A DNA stretch of 64,000 bases. It comes from JANYHF01 sp963732765 (GTDB lineage: Bacteria > Pseudomonadota > Alphaproteobacteria > Rhizobiales > Hyphomicrobiaceae). Shown here in pieces: positions 1 through 9,070 of this stretch; within the stretch, counting starts at the first letter, position 1, and every line of letters starts with the position of its first letter. The notes under the pieces were generated by a model. That model had not been told where the DNA came from and searched no databases. It saw nothing but the letters and a program-made list of their open reading frames with translations. The stretch lies in the NCBI GenBank assembly GCA_963732765.1, contig CAVTAS010000003.1, forward strand, positions 682,001-746,000. The letters are read 5' to 3'. Both the position numbers and the translations under genes were made by a program.

Positions 1-1
1 T

Positions 2-1027
2 CGCGAGGCCGAGGTATGGGGCTACTTCAACGCCGTGCCCAAGACATCGGCGAACGAACAGATCGTGAGCGTGGCCGGCGCCGCCAAGGCCATCGCCGCC
101 TCCGCAGCGGGAACCAGCTGGACCTTCAATGTCGCCCGCTCCATCAGCGTCGAGAATGTCAGCCTGTCCATGACGGTGACGAGTGCCAATTTGGACCATC
201 TGCGTGTCATGTTGACATCGCCCGATGGCACCAAATCGCTGATGCTGGACGCCTCGACCGGGCCCGCTCACGCGGTCTCAGGCTTCAACTGGACGCTCGG
301 CTCGCACGCCTTCCTGGGTGAGTTGTCGGCCGGCACCTGGACCGCCAAACTGATCGATACCGTGGCCGCCGATAATGCCCGGCTCAGCTCGATCAGTCTC
401 AAACTCTATGGATCGGCGCCTGCAACCTCGCACGTCTATCATTACTCAGACGAAGCACCGAAAATGGCGGCCTTCGATGCCTCGCGCCTTGTCATCAACG
501 ACAAGACCGGGTTCGGCAATTGGCTCGACACCGCCATGATGACCGGCACCGAGGCGATCAACCTCAACTCGGGCGCGACCTCGACGCTGAACGGCAAGGC
601 CTTCGTCACCATCGGCCACGGTACCGTGATCAACAACGTGACGCTCGGCGACGGCGCCTCGACCGTCGTGGGCAACAACTACGGCAACATCTTTGTGGCC
701 GGGCACGGTTCGACCGACATCAGTGGCGGTGGCGGCAAGGACCGCTTTATCTCGGGCTATGGCGACGACGTGTTCCGCGGCGGCGCGGGCGCGGATACCT
801 TTGTGTTCAACCACAAGAGTTTTGGCCACGACATCATCGCGGATTTCCAGGGCGGCGTGGACAAGATCTCGCTGCAGGGCCTTGGCGATACCTTCGGCAA
901 GCTAAGCATCGTCGACACCGGTAGCGAGATCACGATCGGCCATGTTACGGCCGATGCCGGCGACGCCATCGTGCTGCTGAACACCAACAACTATCATCTT
1001 GCAGCAACAGATTTCATTTTCGTCTGA
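2..1027 (+). CDS. C-terminal part of a secreted subtilisin-like (S8) serine protease with P-domain and RTX repeats (5' end outside window)
   Basis: The frame is open to the left edge, so the catalytic domain lies outside the window and about 341 residues are visible. Roughly the first 140 form a proprotein-convertase P/Homo-B domain, with the typical LTSPDGTKSLML strand and the GTWTAKLIDT...LSSISLKLYG end. A serralysin-like stretch follows, then glycine-rich calcium-binding RTX nonapeptides (GGGGKDRFISGYGDD, FRGGAGADTFVFN). The protein ends in DFIFV, a usual tail for type I secretion substrates. I infer an exported calcium-dependent protease. A GTG at position 35 could be mistaken for a start, but the reading frame and the domain both extend upstream. 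It converges with the epimerase gene only 16 bp away. Confidence 0.82.
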   Translation, partial: REAEVWGYFNAVPKTSANEQIVSVAGAAKAIAASAAGTSWTFNVARSISVENVSLSMTVTSANLDHLRVMLTSPDGTKSLMLDASTGPAHAVSGFNWTLGSHAFLGELSAGTWTAKLIDTVAADNARLSSISLKLYGSAPATSHVYHYSDEAPKMAAFDASRLVINDKTGFGNWLDTAMMTGTEAINLNSGATSTLNGKAFVTIGHGTVINNVTLGDGASTVVGNNYGNIFVAGHGSTDISGGGGKDRFISGYGDDVFRGGAGADTFVFNHKSFGHDIIADFQGGVDKISLQGLGDTFGKLSIVDTGSEITIGHVTADAGDAIVLLNTNNYHLAATDFIFV

Positions 1028-1043
1028 CGCCGGCAGCCCGCCG

Positions 1044-2048
<1,005 letters not shown>

Positions 2049-2255
2049 GGCGAACAGTGTCCTAGGTTTCGGCGCGCGGGTCCCGGATAAGGCGTGACCA
2101 CACCAATAGCGGCGCCGCGACAGGCGTCAAGCGATGCCCGATAGGAATAATCAGCGCACTGCCTGACACTCGTTTCAAGGGACTCGCCAGCTCGGTCCGG
2201 AGCGCTAGCCTTTTGCGTTCCAGCGCATCGCCATTCGACTGTCCCGCTGCTGCAG

Positions 2256-3815
2256 CTACGCAGCTATGCGGTTCGTCGGCGACAAGCGCTCCGCCGTCGT
2301 GATCGCGCCGCGCCCTCTGCTGATGCCGGCCATCTCTAGTTCGCGCCAAGCATCCACAATGGCGTCCGCATTCACACGCTCGCCAAACACAACCATTGGA
2401 ATGGTGCGCAGGATAATTTCGAAATCGCGGCGAAACGAGGCGTTGCGGGCGTACCAGATGTCGAGCGCCGCCTTGTCGTCGACCGAAATGTCCCGGCCAC
2501 CCTTCACCTGAGCCCAGCCCGTGAGGCCGGGACGCACGATCAGCCGCGCCGCAATGGCTGCAGTCTGCTCGGCCTGGATCAGCGGCCGTGGGCCTACGAA
2601 CGACATATCTCCGCGCAGGATGTTGACCAGTTGCGGCAGCTCGTCGAGCCGGGTGCGGCGCAGGAAGGCGCCGACAGCCGTCGTGCGCTCCTTGTCCGAA
2701 CGCCGCTGTCCGGTCGCGTCTCGGGCCCCCGCCATGCTGCGGAACTTGTAGAGCCGGAATGGACGTCCACCCTTGCCTGGGCGCATCTGCCAGAACAGCA
2801 CGGGTTGACCAAACTCGACGGCAACCAGCGCCCAAACCAGCGCGATGACCGGCGCCAGGACGGCAAGCAAGACAGCCGAACACACCACATCAATGACGCG
2901 CTTGAGGCTCCAATAGGTCCGGCTGCGTAGCGCTGCAAGTTCGTCGTCTGACAGAACGAAGGCCGGACCCGCCGTCTCTGGGACGGTTTCACTCGGCTGC
3001 ACCGCCGGCACCGTTGCGCCAGCCAGCGTTGGCGAAAGCAGGTCCATCCACTCGATGTGCACCAAGTTTTTGGCTTTCAACCTCAGCAGCGACAGCGCGG
3101 TTTCTCCCGCCAAGTCCTCAACGGCCGCGGTCACGACAATGCGATCGATATGAACGGCGTGGACTGTCAGTTCGTCGAGAATGCGATCGATCTCGTCGAT
3201 CGACCCTAACACCGGGTAGCCGAACATGACGCGGCCGACATGACGGTTGCGTTCCCCGATGATCCCGACAATGCGGACATGTGGGCGCTCGAATTGCAGG
3301 ATCGACCTGAGATAGACCTCCGCCAGTGGCCCAACGCCGAGCACCAGCTGGGATTCAATGGCCGGAGTTCCGGCGTCGTCGGCGCGCACCGATGCTGCTG
3401 CCGACACTTCCTGATACCGCCGCATCGAACGCGCAGCCAAGCGAGCGCTGACCAGAAGACTCGCCATGAACATGAGGTGCAGGACCGGGATTGAGCGCGC
3501 AACGCCGTTCAACAGTCCGAACACCGAGCCAATCGAAACCGCCACGGCGACGATCAGGAAGCTGGCGCATACGACGCGGGCGTAGTCCTGATAGCTGCTG
3601 AAGCGCCACATGCGCTTGTGCAGGCCCAAGGCTGGCAATACAACCACTGCACTCGCCACCGACAGCATCATGTACGGCAGGTACAAGTCGAGGCGAGCCG
3701 GGTTGATTGCGAAGTCGTCACGGACGAACAATGCGATCACGACCGTAGCCGCGACCAGCACAAGGTCGATAATCGATATCAGCACAAGCCGCATTATCGC
3801 TATCCTCAGCTTCAA
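2256..3815 (-). CDS. Polyprenyl-phosphate hexose-1-phosphate transferase (bacterial sugar transferase, WbaP/WcaJ type)
   Basis: Membrane protein of 519 residues. Four hydrophobic helices lie in about the first 125 residues. A soluble Rossmann-like CoA_binding_3 region follows (about 150-270), and the catalytic sugar-transferase domain runs from about residue 300, with its own membrane helix (VIDVVCSAVLLAVLAPVI). Family motifs are plain: MRPGKGGRPFRLYKFRSM, RLDELPQLVNILRGDMSFVG and RPGLTGWAQVKGGRDI. Such enzymes start polysaccharide repeat units by moving a hexose-1-phosphate from a UDP-sugar to undecaprenyl phosphate. The downstream UDP-xylose synthase suggests a shared exopolysaccharide or O-antigen role. 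Which sugar is used cannot be read from the sequence. Confidence 0.9.
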   Translation of the reverse strand: MKLRIAIMRLVLISIIDLVLVAATVVIALFVRDDFAINPARLDLYLPYMMLSVASAVVVLPALGLHKRMWRFSSYQDYARVVCASFLIVAVAVSIGSVFGLLNGVARSIPVLHLMFMASLLVSARLAARSMRRYQEVSAAASVRADDAGTPAIESQLVLGVGPLAEVYLRSILQFERPHVRIVGIIGERNRHVGRVMFGYPVLGSIDEIDRILDELTVHAVHIDRIVVTAAVEDLAGETALSLLRLKAKNLVHIEWMDLLSPTLAGATVPAVQPSETVPETAGPAFVLSDDELAALRSRTYWSLKRVIDVVCSAVLLAVLAPVIALVWALVAVEFGQPVLFWQMRPGKGGRPFRLYKFRSMAGARDATGQRRSDKERTTAVGAFLRRTRLDELPQLVNILRGDMSFVGPRPLIQAEQTAAIAARLIVRPGLTGWAQVKGGRDISVDDKAALDIWYARNASFRRDFEIILRTIPMVVFGERVNADAIVDAWRELEMAGISRGRGAITTAERLSPTNRIAA

Positions 3816-4143
3816 AACGCAACCCTGCGGAACGCATCACACAGTTAACGGAGATAGAACCTCCAGGCCGCGACCGACACAAGGATAATCCCGTAGAATC
3901 CTCACGACGCGTGCTGATTTTCCACACGATTGTGGCATTTGGATCGCACTTTGACCGAGGAACGATCGCGCACCTGCTGGCAGCGCGTTCGAGAGGTGTC
4001 TGGCGGCTGCCAATCGATTGAAACCGCTTGCCAGCGACCGAGCGAGGCTCTAAACGTGCTGTCTTGACGACAAACGACGAGCGATTGCCTCGTTCCAGCT
4101 CCGTTTCGCTGCGGCGCAGTTTGTGTCAGTCAAATCATGGCAG
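3816..4143. other. Intergenic region without a recognisable gene
   Basis: These 328 bases lie between the start of the sugar transferase (minus strand) and tRNA-Arg. They should hold both promoters, but no clear -35/-10 pair, conserved RNA or repeat could be defended. Short open frames here have no gene-like composition. Confidence 0.5.
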
Positions 4144-4220
4144 GCGCCCGTAGCTCAGCTGGATAGAGCATCAGACTACGAATTTGAGGGTCGGACGTTC
4201 GAATCGTTCCGGGCGCGCCA
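4144..4220 (+). tRNA. tRNA-Arg (anticodon ACG)
   Basis: A full cloverleaf of 77 nt can be folded by eye. The acceptor stem is GCGCCCG/CGGGCGC, the D-arm GCTC...GAGC, and the anticodon stem TCAGA/TTTGA with loop CTACGAA, giving anticodon ACG. The T-arm GGACG TTCGAAT CGTTC is followed by discriminator G and an encoded CCA. ACG reads CGN arginine codons after A34-to-inosine editing by TadA. Confidence 0.96.
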
Positions 4221-4438
4221 ATTAAATTAAGTGCTTACGAGATGCGCCGGTGATCGGATCAAATCGCGTAGTTGGCCCCTAGCTAACTCGCGAAAGCTCG
4301 GAATTGTGGCGAGCGCTGCCACAATGCTAGGGTCGTTGGCTCTGCGGGACTTGCTTCACGGGCTAGGCTGGACAGGCTAAAATCACCCGGTACTGTGTCC
4401 GCGCAAGCCGCAAACCACAACGAGTCCACCCCGCCCGC

Positions 4439-7012
4439 ATGCCACCGTCCGCGCTCCCTCGCCCGCCCCTCGCCGTCGACCTTGCCGCGGGCTATTGCCC
4501 CGAGCCCGGTGGCTATGACGAGCTGATGGGTGGGACGGGCGCCATCCAGCCGCATTGGCTGCCGCTGCTTGGCGCGCTGGGTGCCCTCACCACCGAGGCG
4601 CGCCGCGACCGCTTCGAGCGCCTCTCCGCCCGCGTCCGCGAGACCGGCATCGCTCACGATCTGTTCGCCGATCCGAACGAAACGTCGCCGCCCTGGCGCG
4701 TCGACTTCATGCCGCTGATTCTGCCCGCCGCTGAATGGCGCCTGTTGGAGGCGGCGCTCGCCCAACGCGCAAACCTGTTCGAGCGCGTGGTCGCCGATAT
4801 CTACGGGCCACAGCAGCTGATGGCGTCGGGCGCCATCCCGCCGGCGCTGATCTTCAACGATCCGTCCTTTCTGCGCGCCTGCGACGACATCGGCAGCGGC
4901 GGCGGCTTTCTGCAGTTCTTCGCCACCGATGTGGCGCGCGGGAACGACGGGCGCTGGCGCGTGATCGATACGCATACCGAGACGCCGGCCGGCATCGGCT
5001 ATGCGCTCGCCAATCGCACCGTGCAGACGCATGTCGCTGGAGACATGTTCACGGACTCGAACGCCTTGCGCCTCGCGCCGTTCTTCGAGCAGCTGCAAGC
5101 GGCTTTGGCGCGGCGCAGCAACCGCGCCGATCCGACCATCGCGCTGCTCTCGCCCGGCCCCCACCACAACGACTTTTTCAGCCACGCCTATCTGGCGCGC
5201 TATCTCGGCCACTTGCTTGTCGAAGGTGGGGACCTTCGCGTCGATGGCGAGCGCGTGTTCCTGAAAACGTTGGACGGCCTGAAGCCCATCGATCTGTTGG
5301 TGCGCTGTGTGGCCGGCGGCTCGTCCGATCCCCTGGAGCTCGATCCGTCGGGATTTTTAGGACCTGTTGGCCTCGTGCAGGCGGTGCGGCGGAGCCCTGA
5401 GCTGGTGGTGAACGCGCTCGGCTCGGCCGTGGCCGAAAACCGGGGGCTTGGCCCCTATCTGCCGCACCTGGCAAGAACGCTGCTGGGCCAGGACCTTATC
5501 ATTCCAGACGGCGTGAAATGGTGGCTGGGCGAAGCCTCCGCACGCGACCATGTCTTTGCCAACATCGATCAGTTCGTTATCCGCCCCGCCCACGAGCGCA
5601 CGGCCCGCCCAGGCCGCGCTACGCCAGGCCGCGATCCGTCCAAGATGTCCGCCGATGCGCGCGCCGCGCTGAAGTCCGAACTCGAATTGAACGGCGCGAG
5701 CTTTGTCGCCGAGGCCAAAACGCCCTTCGGCACCACGCCCTCGATCGGGCCGGACGGGCTGGTCCCCAAGCCGTTCGCCCTGCGGCTGTTCGTGGCGCGC
5801 ACGCCAAATGGCTATTGCGTCATGCCCGGCGGCCTCGCCATGACCGTCGATCCGTACTCGGCAGTTTCGCTCAGCGCGCCGGACGGCGAATCGCGCGATG
5901 TCTGGATCGTCGGCGATGGCGCGGCGCAGCCGTTCCACAGCCTGTGGCGACCGGTGACCGAAATCGCGCCGATCCAGCGCACCCCGCGCGAGCTGCCGAG
6001 CCGGGCCGCGGACAATCTGTTCTGGCTCGGCCGCTATGCCGAGCGCGCCGACTGGACGCTGCGCGTGCTGCGGCAGTCACTCGGCCGGCTTGATGAGGGT
6101 GCGGGTGGGCGGCAGGATCTCGCTGCCGTTGCCCATGCCCTCGATTCGATCCTGAAGCGGGAGGATACGCCGGAGAAGACGAAACCGGTCGCTACCGATG
6201 CGCAGCGTGTGCGGGCGCTTGCACACGAGTTGATGACCTCGGCCAAACGCCCCTTCGCCCTGCCGCAGACGCTGACGCAAGTGCAGCGTATCGCCGGCCT
6301 GGTACGGGATCGGCTTTCGCAGGAATCCTGGCGCACCCTGAATACCTTCCAGAACTATCGGGGCTGGCAGGCCGATGCCGCGCAGGCTTCGATTGGCGAA
6401 ACCGTCGATCTTCTCGATACGGGCCTTGGCGCCTTCGCCGCCTTCAACGGCCTGATGCACGAGAACATGACGCGCAATCTGGGCTGGACCTTTCTCGACA
6501 TGGGCCGGCGCCTGGCGCGGGCGCTGGCCATCTGCGATCTGATGCTGGCTGTGTTCGGCGCGGCCGGTGCGCAGGAGGGCGACGACCCCAGCCTCGCCTT
6601 CGTGCTGGACGTCGCCGACAGCTCCATGACTTACCGCGCGCGCTATCGCCAGACGCCGATGCTGCCGTTGGTGCTGGACCTGTTGCTGATCGACGAGACC
6701 AACCCGCGCAGCCTGGCGTTCCAGTTGGCCGCGCTATCGGCGCATATCGATCAATTGCCGCAGAATAGCGCACAACTCGGCCGGCTCGACGAGAGCCGCC
6801 TGTTGATGGCGCTGTTGACGCGGGTGCGCATGGCCGAGGTTGCGCGGCTCGCCGAACCCGGGATCGGCGGTACGCGGACGGCGCTGGTCGATTTGCTCAC
6901 GGAGCAAAGTCAGCACTTGCTGGACTTGTCGGACTCGATCTGCCGGCGCTATTTCGCGCTGGTGGACAAGGGGCCGCGCTGGGTGCGCTCGGGTGCGCGG
7001 GGCCCGCGATGA
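4439..7012 (+). CDS. Fused circularly permuted ATP-grasp / alpha-E domain protein
   Basis: 857 residues. About the first 500 match the circularly permuted ATP-grasp type 2 family: PGGYDELMG near the start, VVADIYGPQQLM, and FFATDVARGNDGRWRVIDTH. From about residue 520 an alpha-E domain (DUF403) begins with the typical LPSRAADNLFWLGRYAERAD and runs all-helical to the end. These two proteins are usually encoded by adjacent separate genes; here they are one frame. Families of this kind, with a transglutaminase-like partner, have been predicted to make or cut peptide or isopeptide bonds on an unknown substrate. The next gene overlaps by ATGA and is that transglutaminase, so the two are translationally coupled. 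Confidence 0.87.
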   Translation: MPPSALPRPPLAVDLAAGYCPEPGGYDELMGGTGAIQPHWLPLLGALGALTTEARRDRFERLSARVRETGIAHDLFADPNETSPPWRVDFMPLILPAAEWRLLEAALAQRANLFERVVADIYGPQQLMASGAIPPALIFNDPSFLRACDDIGSGGGFLQFFATDVARGNDGRWRVIDTHTETPAGIGYALANRTVQTHVAGDMFTDSNALRLAPFFEQLQAALARRSNRADPTIALLSPGPHHNDFFSHAYLARYLGHLLVEGGDLRVDGERVFLKTLDGLKPIDLLVRCVAGGSSDPLELDPSGFLGPVGLVQAVRRSPELVVNALGSAVAENRGLGPYLPHLARTLLGQDLIIPDGVKWWLGEASARDHVFANIDQFVIRPAHERTARPGRATPGRDPSKMSADARAALKSELELNGASFVAEAKTPFGTTPSIGPDGLVPKPFALRLFVARTPNGYCVMPGGLAMTVDPYSAVSLSAPDGESRDVWIVGDGAAQPFHSLWRPVTEIAPIQRTPRELPSRAADNLFWLGRYAERADWTLRVLRQSLGRLDEGAGGRQDLAAVAHALDSILKREDTPEKTKPVATDAQRVRALAHELMTSAKRPFALPQTLTQVQRIAGLVRDRLSQESWRTLNTFQNYRGWQADAAQASIGETVDLLDTGLGAFAAFNGLMHENMTRNLGWTFLDMGRRLARALAICDLMLAVFGAAGAQEGDDPSLAFVLDVADSSMTYRARYRQTPMLPLVLDLLLIDETNPRSLAFQLAALSAHIDQLPQNSAQLGRLDESRLLMALLTRVRMAEVARLAEPGIGGTRTALVDLLTEQSQHLLDLSDSICRRYFALVDKGPRWVRSGARGPR

Positions 7013-7884
7013 ACTTTACCATCAGCCATCGGACGAGTTATCGCTACGCCACGCCGGTTACGCAGTCGCAGCACATCGTGCATCTGGCCCCGCGCACGCT
7101 GCTACGCCAGATGGTCAGCCGTCACAGCCTGCTGATCGAGCCCGCGCCTGCCTCGCGCTTCGACCGCATCGACTATTTCGGTAATCCGACCTCGATCCTG
7201 ATCGTCGAGGAGGAGCATCGTGAGCTGGTCGTTCTCTCGCGCAGCACGGTATCGGTGGTGGCGCAGGCGCCGGTCGATCTTGCCGCCAGCCGGTCCTGGG
7301 AGCACGTCGCGTCGATGGCGGTGCTGGCGGATGGCGCGCGCGATCTTTCGGTGCTGCAGTTTGCAGTGACCTCGCGCCATACCCGCCCGTCGGCCGAGAT
7401 TCTCGCCTTCGCGTCGGCATCGTTTCCGGCAGGCCGCCCGGTGCTGGACGGCGCCTTCGATCTGACGCGGCGCATTTTTGCCGAGTTCAAATTCGATCCG
7501 GCGGCGACGGATATTTCGACGCCGGTCGCCGAAGTGCTGAAAGCCAGGCGCGGCGTCTGCCAGGATTTCGCACATCTGTCGCTGGCTGCTTTGCGCGCCC
7601 TCGGGCTGCCGGCCCGCTACGTCAGTGGCTATCTGCTGACACGCCCTCCGCCGGGCAAAGCGAAACTGCAAGGCTCGGACGCCTCGCATGCCTGGATTTC
7701 GGTCTGGTCGCCCGAGTGGGGCTGGGTGGATTTCGACCCCACCAACGGCCTGATCCCGCGCGATGAGCACATCACCGTCGCCTTTGGCCGCGACTACGAC
7801 GATGTCAGTCCCGTCAGCGGCGTGCTGCTGGGCGGCAGCGATCAGGTGCTGACGATCGGGGTCGACGTGGTGGAGGCAACCTAG
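7009..7884 (+). CDS. Transglutaminase-like cysteine peptidase/transferase
   Basis: 291 residues, starting inside the stop of the ATP-grasp/alpha-E gene (ATGA). The N-terminal half is the bacterial transglutaminase N region (FTISHRTSYRYATPVTQSQH). The core carries the Cys-His-Asp triad: Cys in ARRGVCQDFAHLSL, His in DASHAWISVW and Asp in WVDFDPTNG. No signal peptide, so it acts in the cytoplasm. The family partners the ATP-grasp and alpha-E proteins in many proteobacteria; the substrate is unknown. The stop codon TAG at 7882-7884 lies inside the CTAG that borders a repeat element, so the gene end may have been set by that insertion. Confidence 0.9.
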   Translation: MNFTISHRTSYRYATPVTQSQHIVHLAPRTLLRQMVSRHSLLIEPAPASRFDRIDYFGNPTSILIVEEEHRELVVLSRSTVSVVAQAPVDLAASRSWEHVASMAVLADGARDLSVLQFAVTSRHTRPSAEILAFASASFPAGRPVLDGAFDLTRRIFAEFKFDPAATDISTPVAEVLKARRGVCQDFAHLSLAALRALGLPARYVSGYLLTRPPPGKAKLQGSDASHAWISVWSPEWGWVDFDPTNGLIPRDEHITVAFGRDYDDVSPVSGVLLGGSDQVLTIGVDVVEAT

Positions 7885-8103
7885 TGTTCTGGCACACACA
7901 AAAGGTATCCAAAGCCTCGTCATCCCCGCGCAGGCGGGGATCCAGCCAAGCCTGAGGTGTGCTCGCTTGCCAATACAGAAACGTCGCAATGTCACCAGCC
8001 AGTGCGGCATCGAAGCTGTGCCACACGTCCAGCATGCATGGATCCCCGCCTTCGCGGGGATGACAAATTGGCCGGGTACCAAACGATAGCGCTAGAACAC
8101 TAG
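7881..8103. mobile_element. MITE-like element with long imperfect terminal inverted repeats flanked by CTAG
   Basis: The ends CTAGTGTTCT (7881-7890) and AGAACACTAG (8094-8103) are perfect inverted copies. The inversion continues imperfectly inward through GGTAtCC/GGTAcCC into a second pair of hairpins: CGTCATCCCCGC...GGGGATCC at 7918-7944 and GGATCCCCGCC...GGGGATGAC at 8039-8065. It encodes no protein. Translated, the inner arm gives the VIPAKAGIH peptide known from dispersed repeats in proteobacterial genomes. CTAG at both ends could be a target duplication, or TA alone. I infer a non-autonomous element moved by an enzyme encoded elsewhere. Confidence 0.7.
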
Positions 8104-8138
8104 GGAGGCCGCTCTGGGATCAGCCTGGGGTTTGGTCC

Positions 8139-8954
8139 CTAGGATTTCTTCTCGTCGTCCAAGTGCCCCCAGGCGCAGAAGATGCCGCCTTGGTACTTGA
8201 CGGCCGGGTCGTTGGGATCGCCTTGGGGAACCTTCGCAAAGATCTTGTCGCGGTAGGCGTCGGCCGTGTCTTCGGGCCGGTAGCCCAGGATCGAAGCCGC
8301 GCGGTTATCCCAGAAGCTCTCGCTGTTGGCCGATGTGGCGTATGAGATCAGGAAGCCGACGCGCGGCGCCGTGAGACTTTTTTCCACCAGCTGGCGCATA
8401 TCGCGGAAGCTAAGCCAGGTGATGAGATGCCGGCGGTCTGTGGGTTCGGCGTAGCAGGAGCCGATCCGTAGAGAGACGGTCTCTATGCCGAATTTGTCGA
8501 AATAGAAACTCGCGAGATTCTCAGCGAAGGTTTTCGAGACCCCATAGAGGCTGTCCGGCCGGGTCGGCACGCGGGCGTCGATGGTGTGATTGCGTTCATA
8601 ATAGCCTACGGCGTGTACGGAGCTGGCATAGACGACGCGTTTGACGCCGTGTCGCCGCGCGGCCTCGTAGATATTGTAGGCGCCGATGATGTTGGACTGC
8701 AGCACCTCATCCCAGCCCCCCTCCGTCGCCTTAGCTCCCAGATGCACGATAGCATCGCAGCCTTCGACGCCAGCCATCACCGCGGCCATGTCGGCGAGTT
8801 CGAAGGGACGGTCTTCCTCATGGGGCAACAAATTGCCGGACGGCAAACGGTCCGTCAGCCGGACGTGTTTTCCAAGCCGCTGACCCGACTTGCGCAGCTC
8901 CCTACCGAGCGCGCCCGCCGCGCCTGTGATGAGTACCCGCTCGAAATGGCTCAT
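8139..8954 (-). CDS. udh: Uronate dehydrogenase-like NAD-dependent epimerase/dehydratase
   Basis: SDR-fold protein of 271 residues with an N-terminal TGAAGALGRELR dinucleotide loop, a YASSVHAVGYYER block and the catalytic YGVSK. The run IVHLGAKATEGGWDEVLQSN and the C-terminal WDNRAASILGYRPEDTADAY match uronate dehydrogenases, which oxidise galacturonate or glucuronate to aldaro-lactones with NAD+. The exact substrate is not certain. It is divergent from hyuA with a 116-bp gap that holds a candidate GntR operator (9030-9044), so it probably belongs to the regulon of the GntR gene at 14204. Confidence 0.8.
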   Translation of the reverse strand: MSHFERVLITGAAGALGRELRKSGQRLGKHVRLTDRLPSGNLLPHEEDRPFELADMAAVMAGVEGCDAIVHLGAKATEGGWDEVLQSNIIGAYNIYEAARRHGVKRVVYASSVHAVGYYERNHTIDARVPTRPDSLYGVSKTFAENLASFYFDKFGIETVSLRIGSCYAEPTDRRHLITWLSFRDMRQLVEKSLTAPRVGFLISYATSANSESFWDNRAASILGYRPEDTADAYRDKIFAKVPQGDPNDPAVKYQGGIFCAWGHLDDEKKS

Positions 8955-9029
8955 GCTAACCCTCGCGTTTGCTGGATCGGTTCGGCCGCGATGGTGTGCG
9001 CCCGCGTTGACGTGCCTGGCACCGTGTCA

Positions 9030-9044
9030 TATGTCATCATACAA
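9030..9044. promoter_or_regulatory. Candidate GntR-family operator between udh and hyuA
   Basis: TATGTCATCATACAA matches 13 of 15 bases of the palindromic site TATGATATCATACAA at 14098-14112, which lies upstream of the GntR-family gene. Its position 27 bp before hyuA and about 75 bp before udh suits control of both divergent promoters. Inference from sequence only. Confidence 0.5.
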
Positions 9045-9070
9045 TTCAATGCAGCGGGGTATGAGGCAGA

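Noticed and set aside
7102..8082. 326-codon minus-strand frame including VIPAKAGIH
   Set aside because: It runs through a dispersed repeat and antisense to the transglutaminase.
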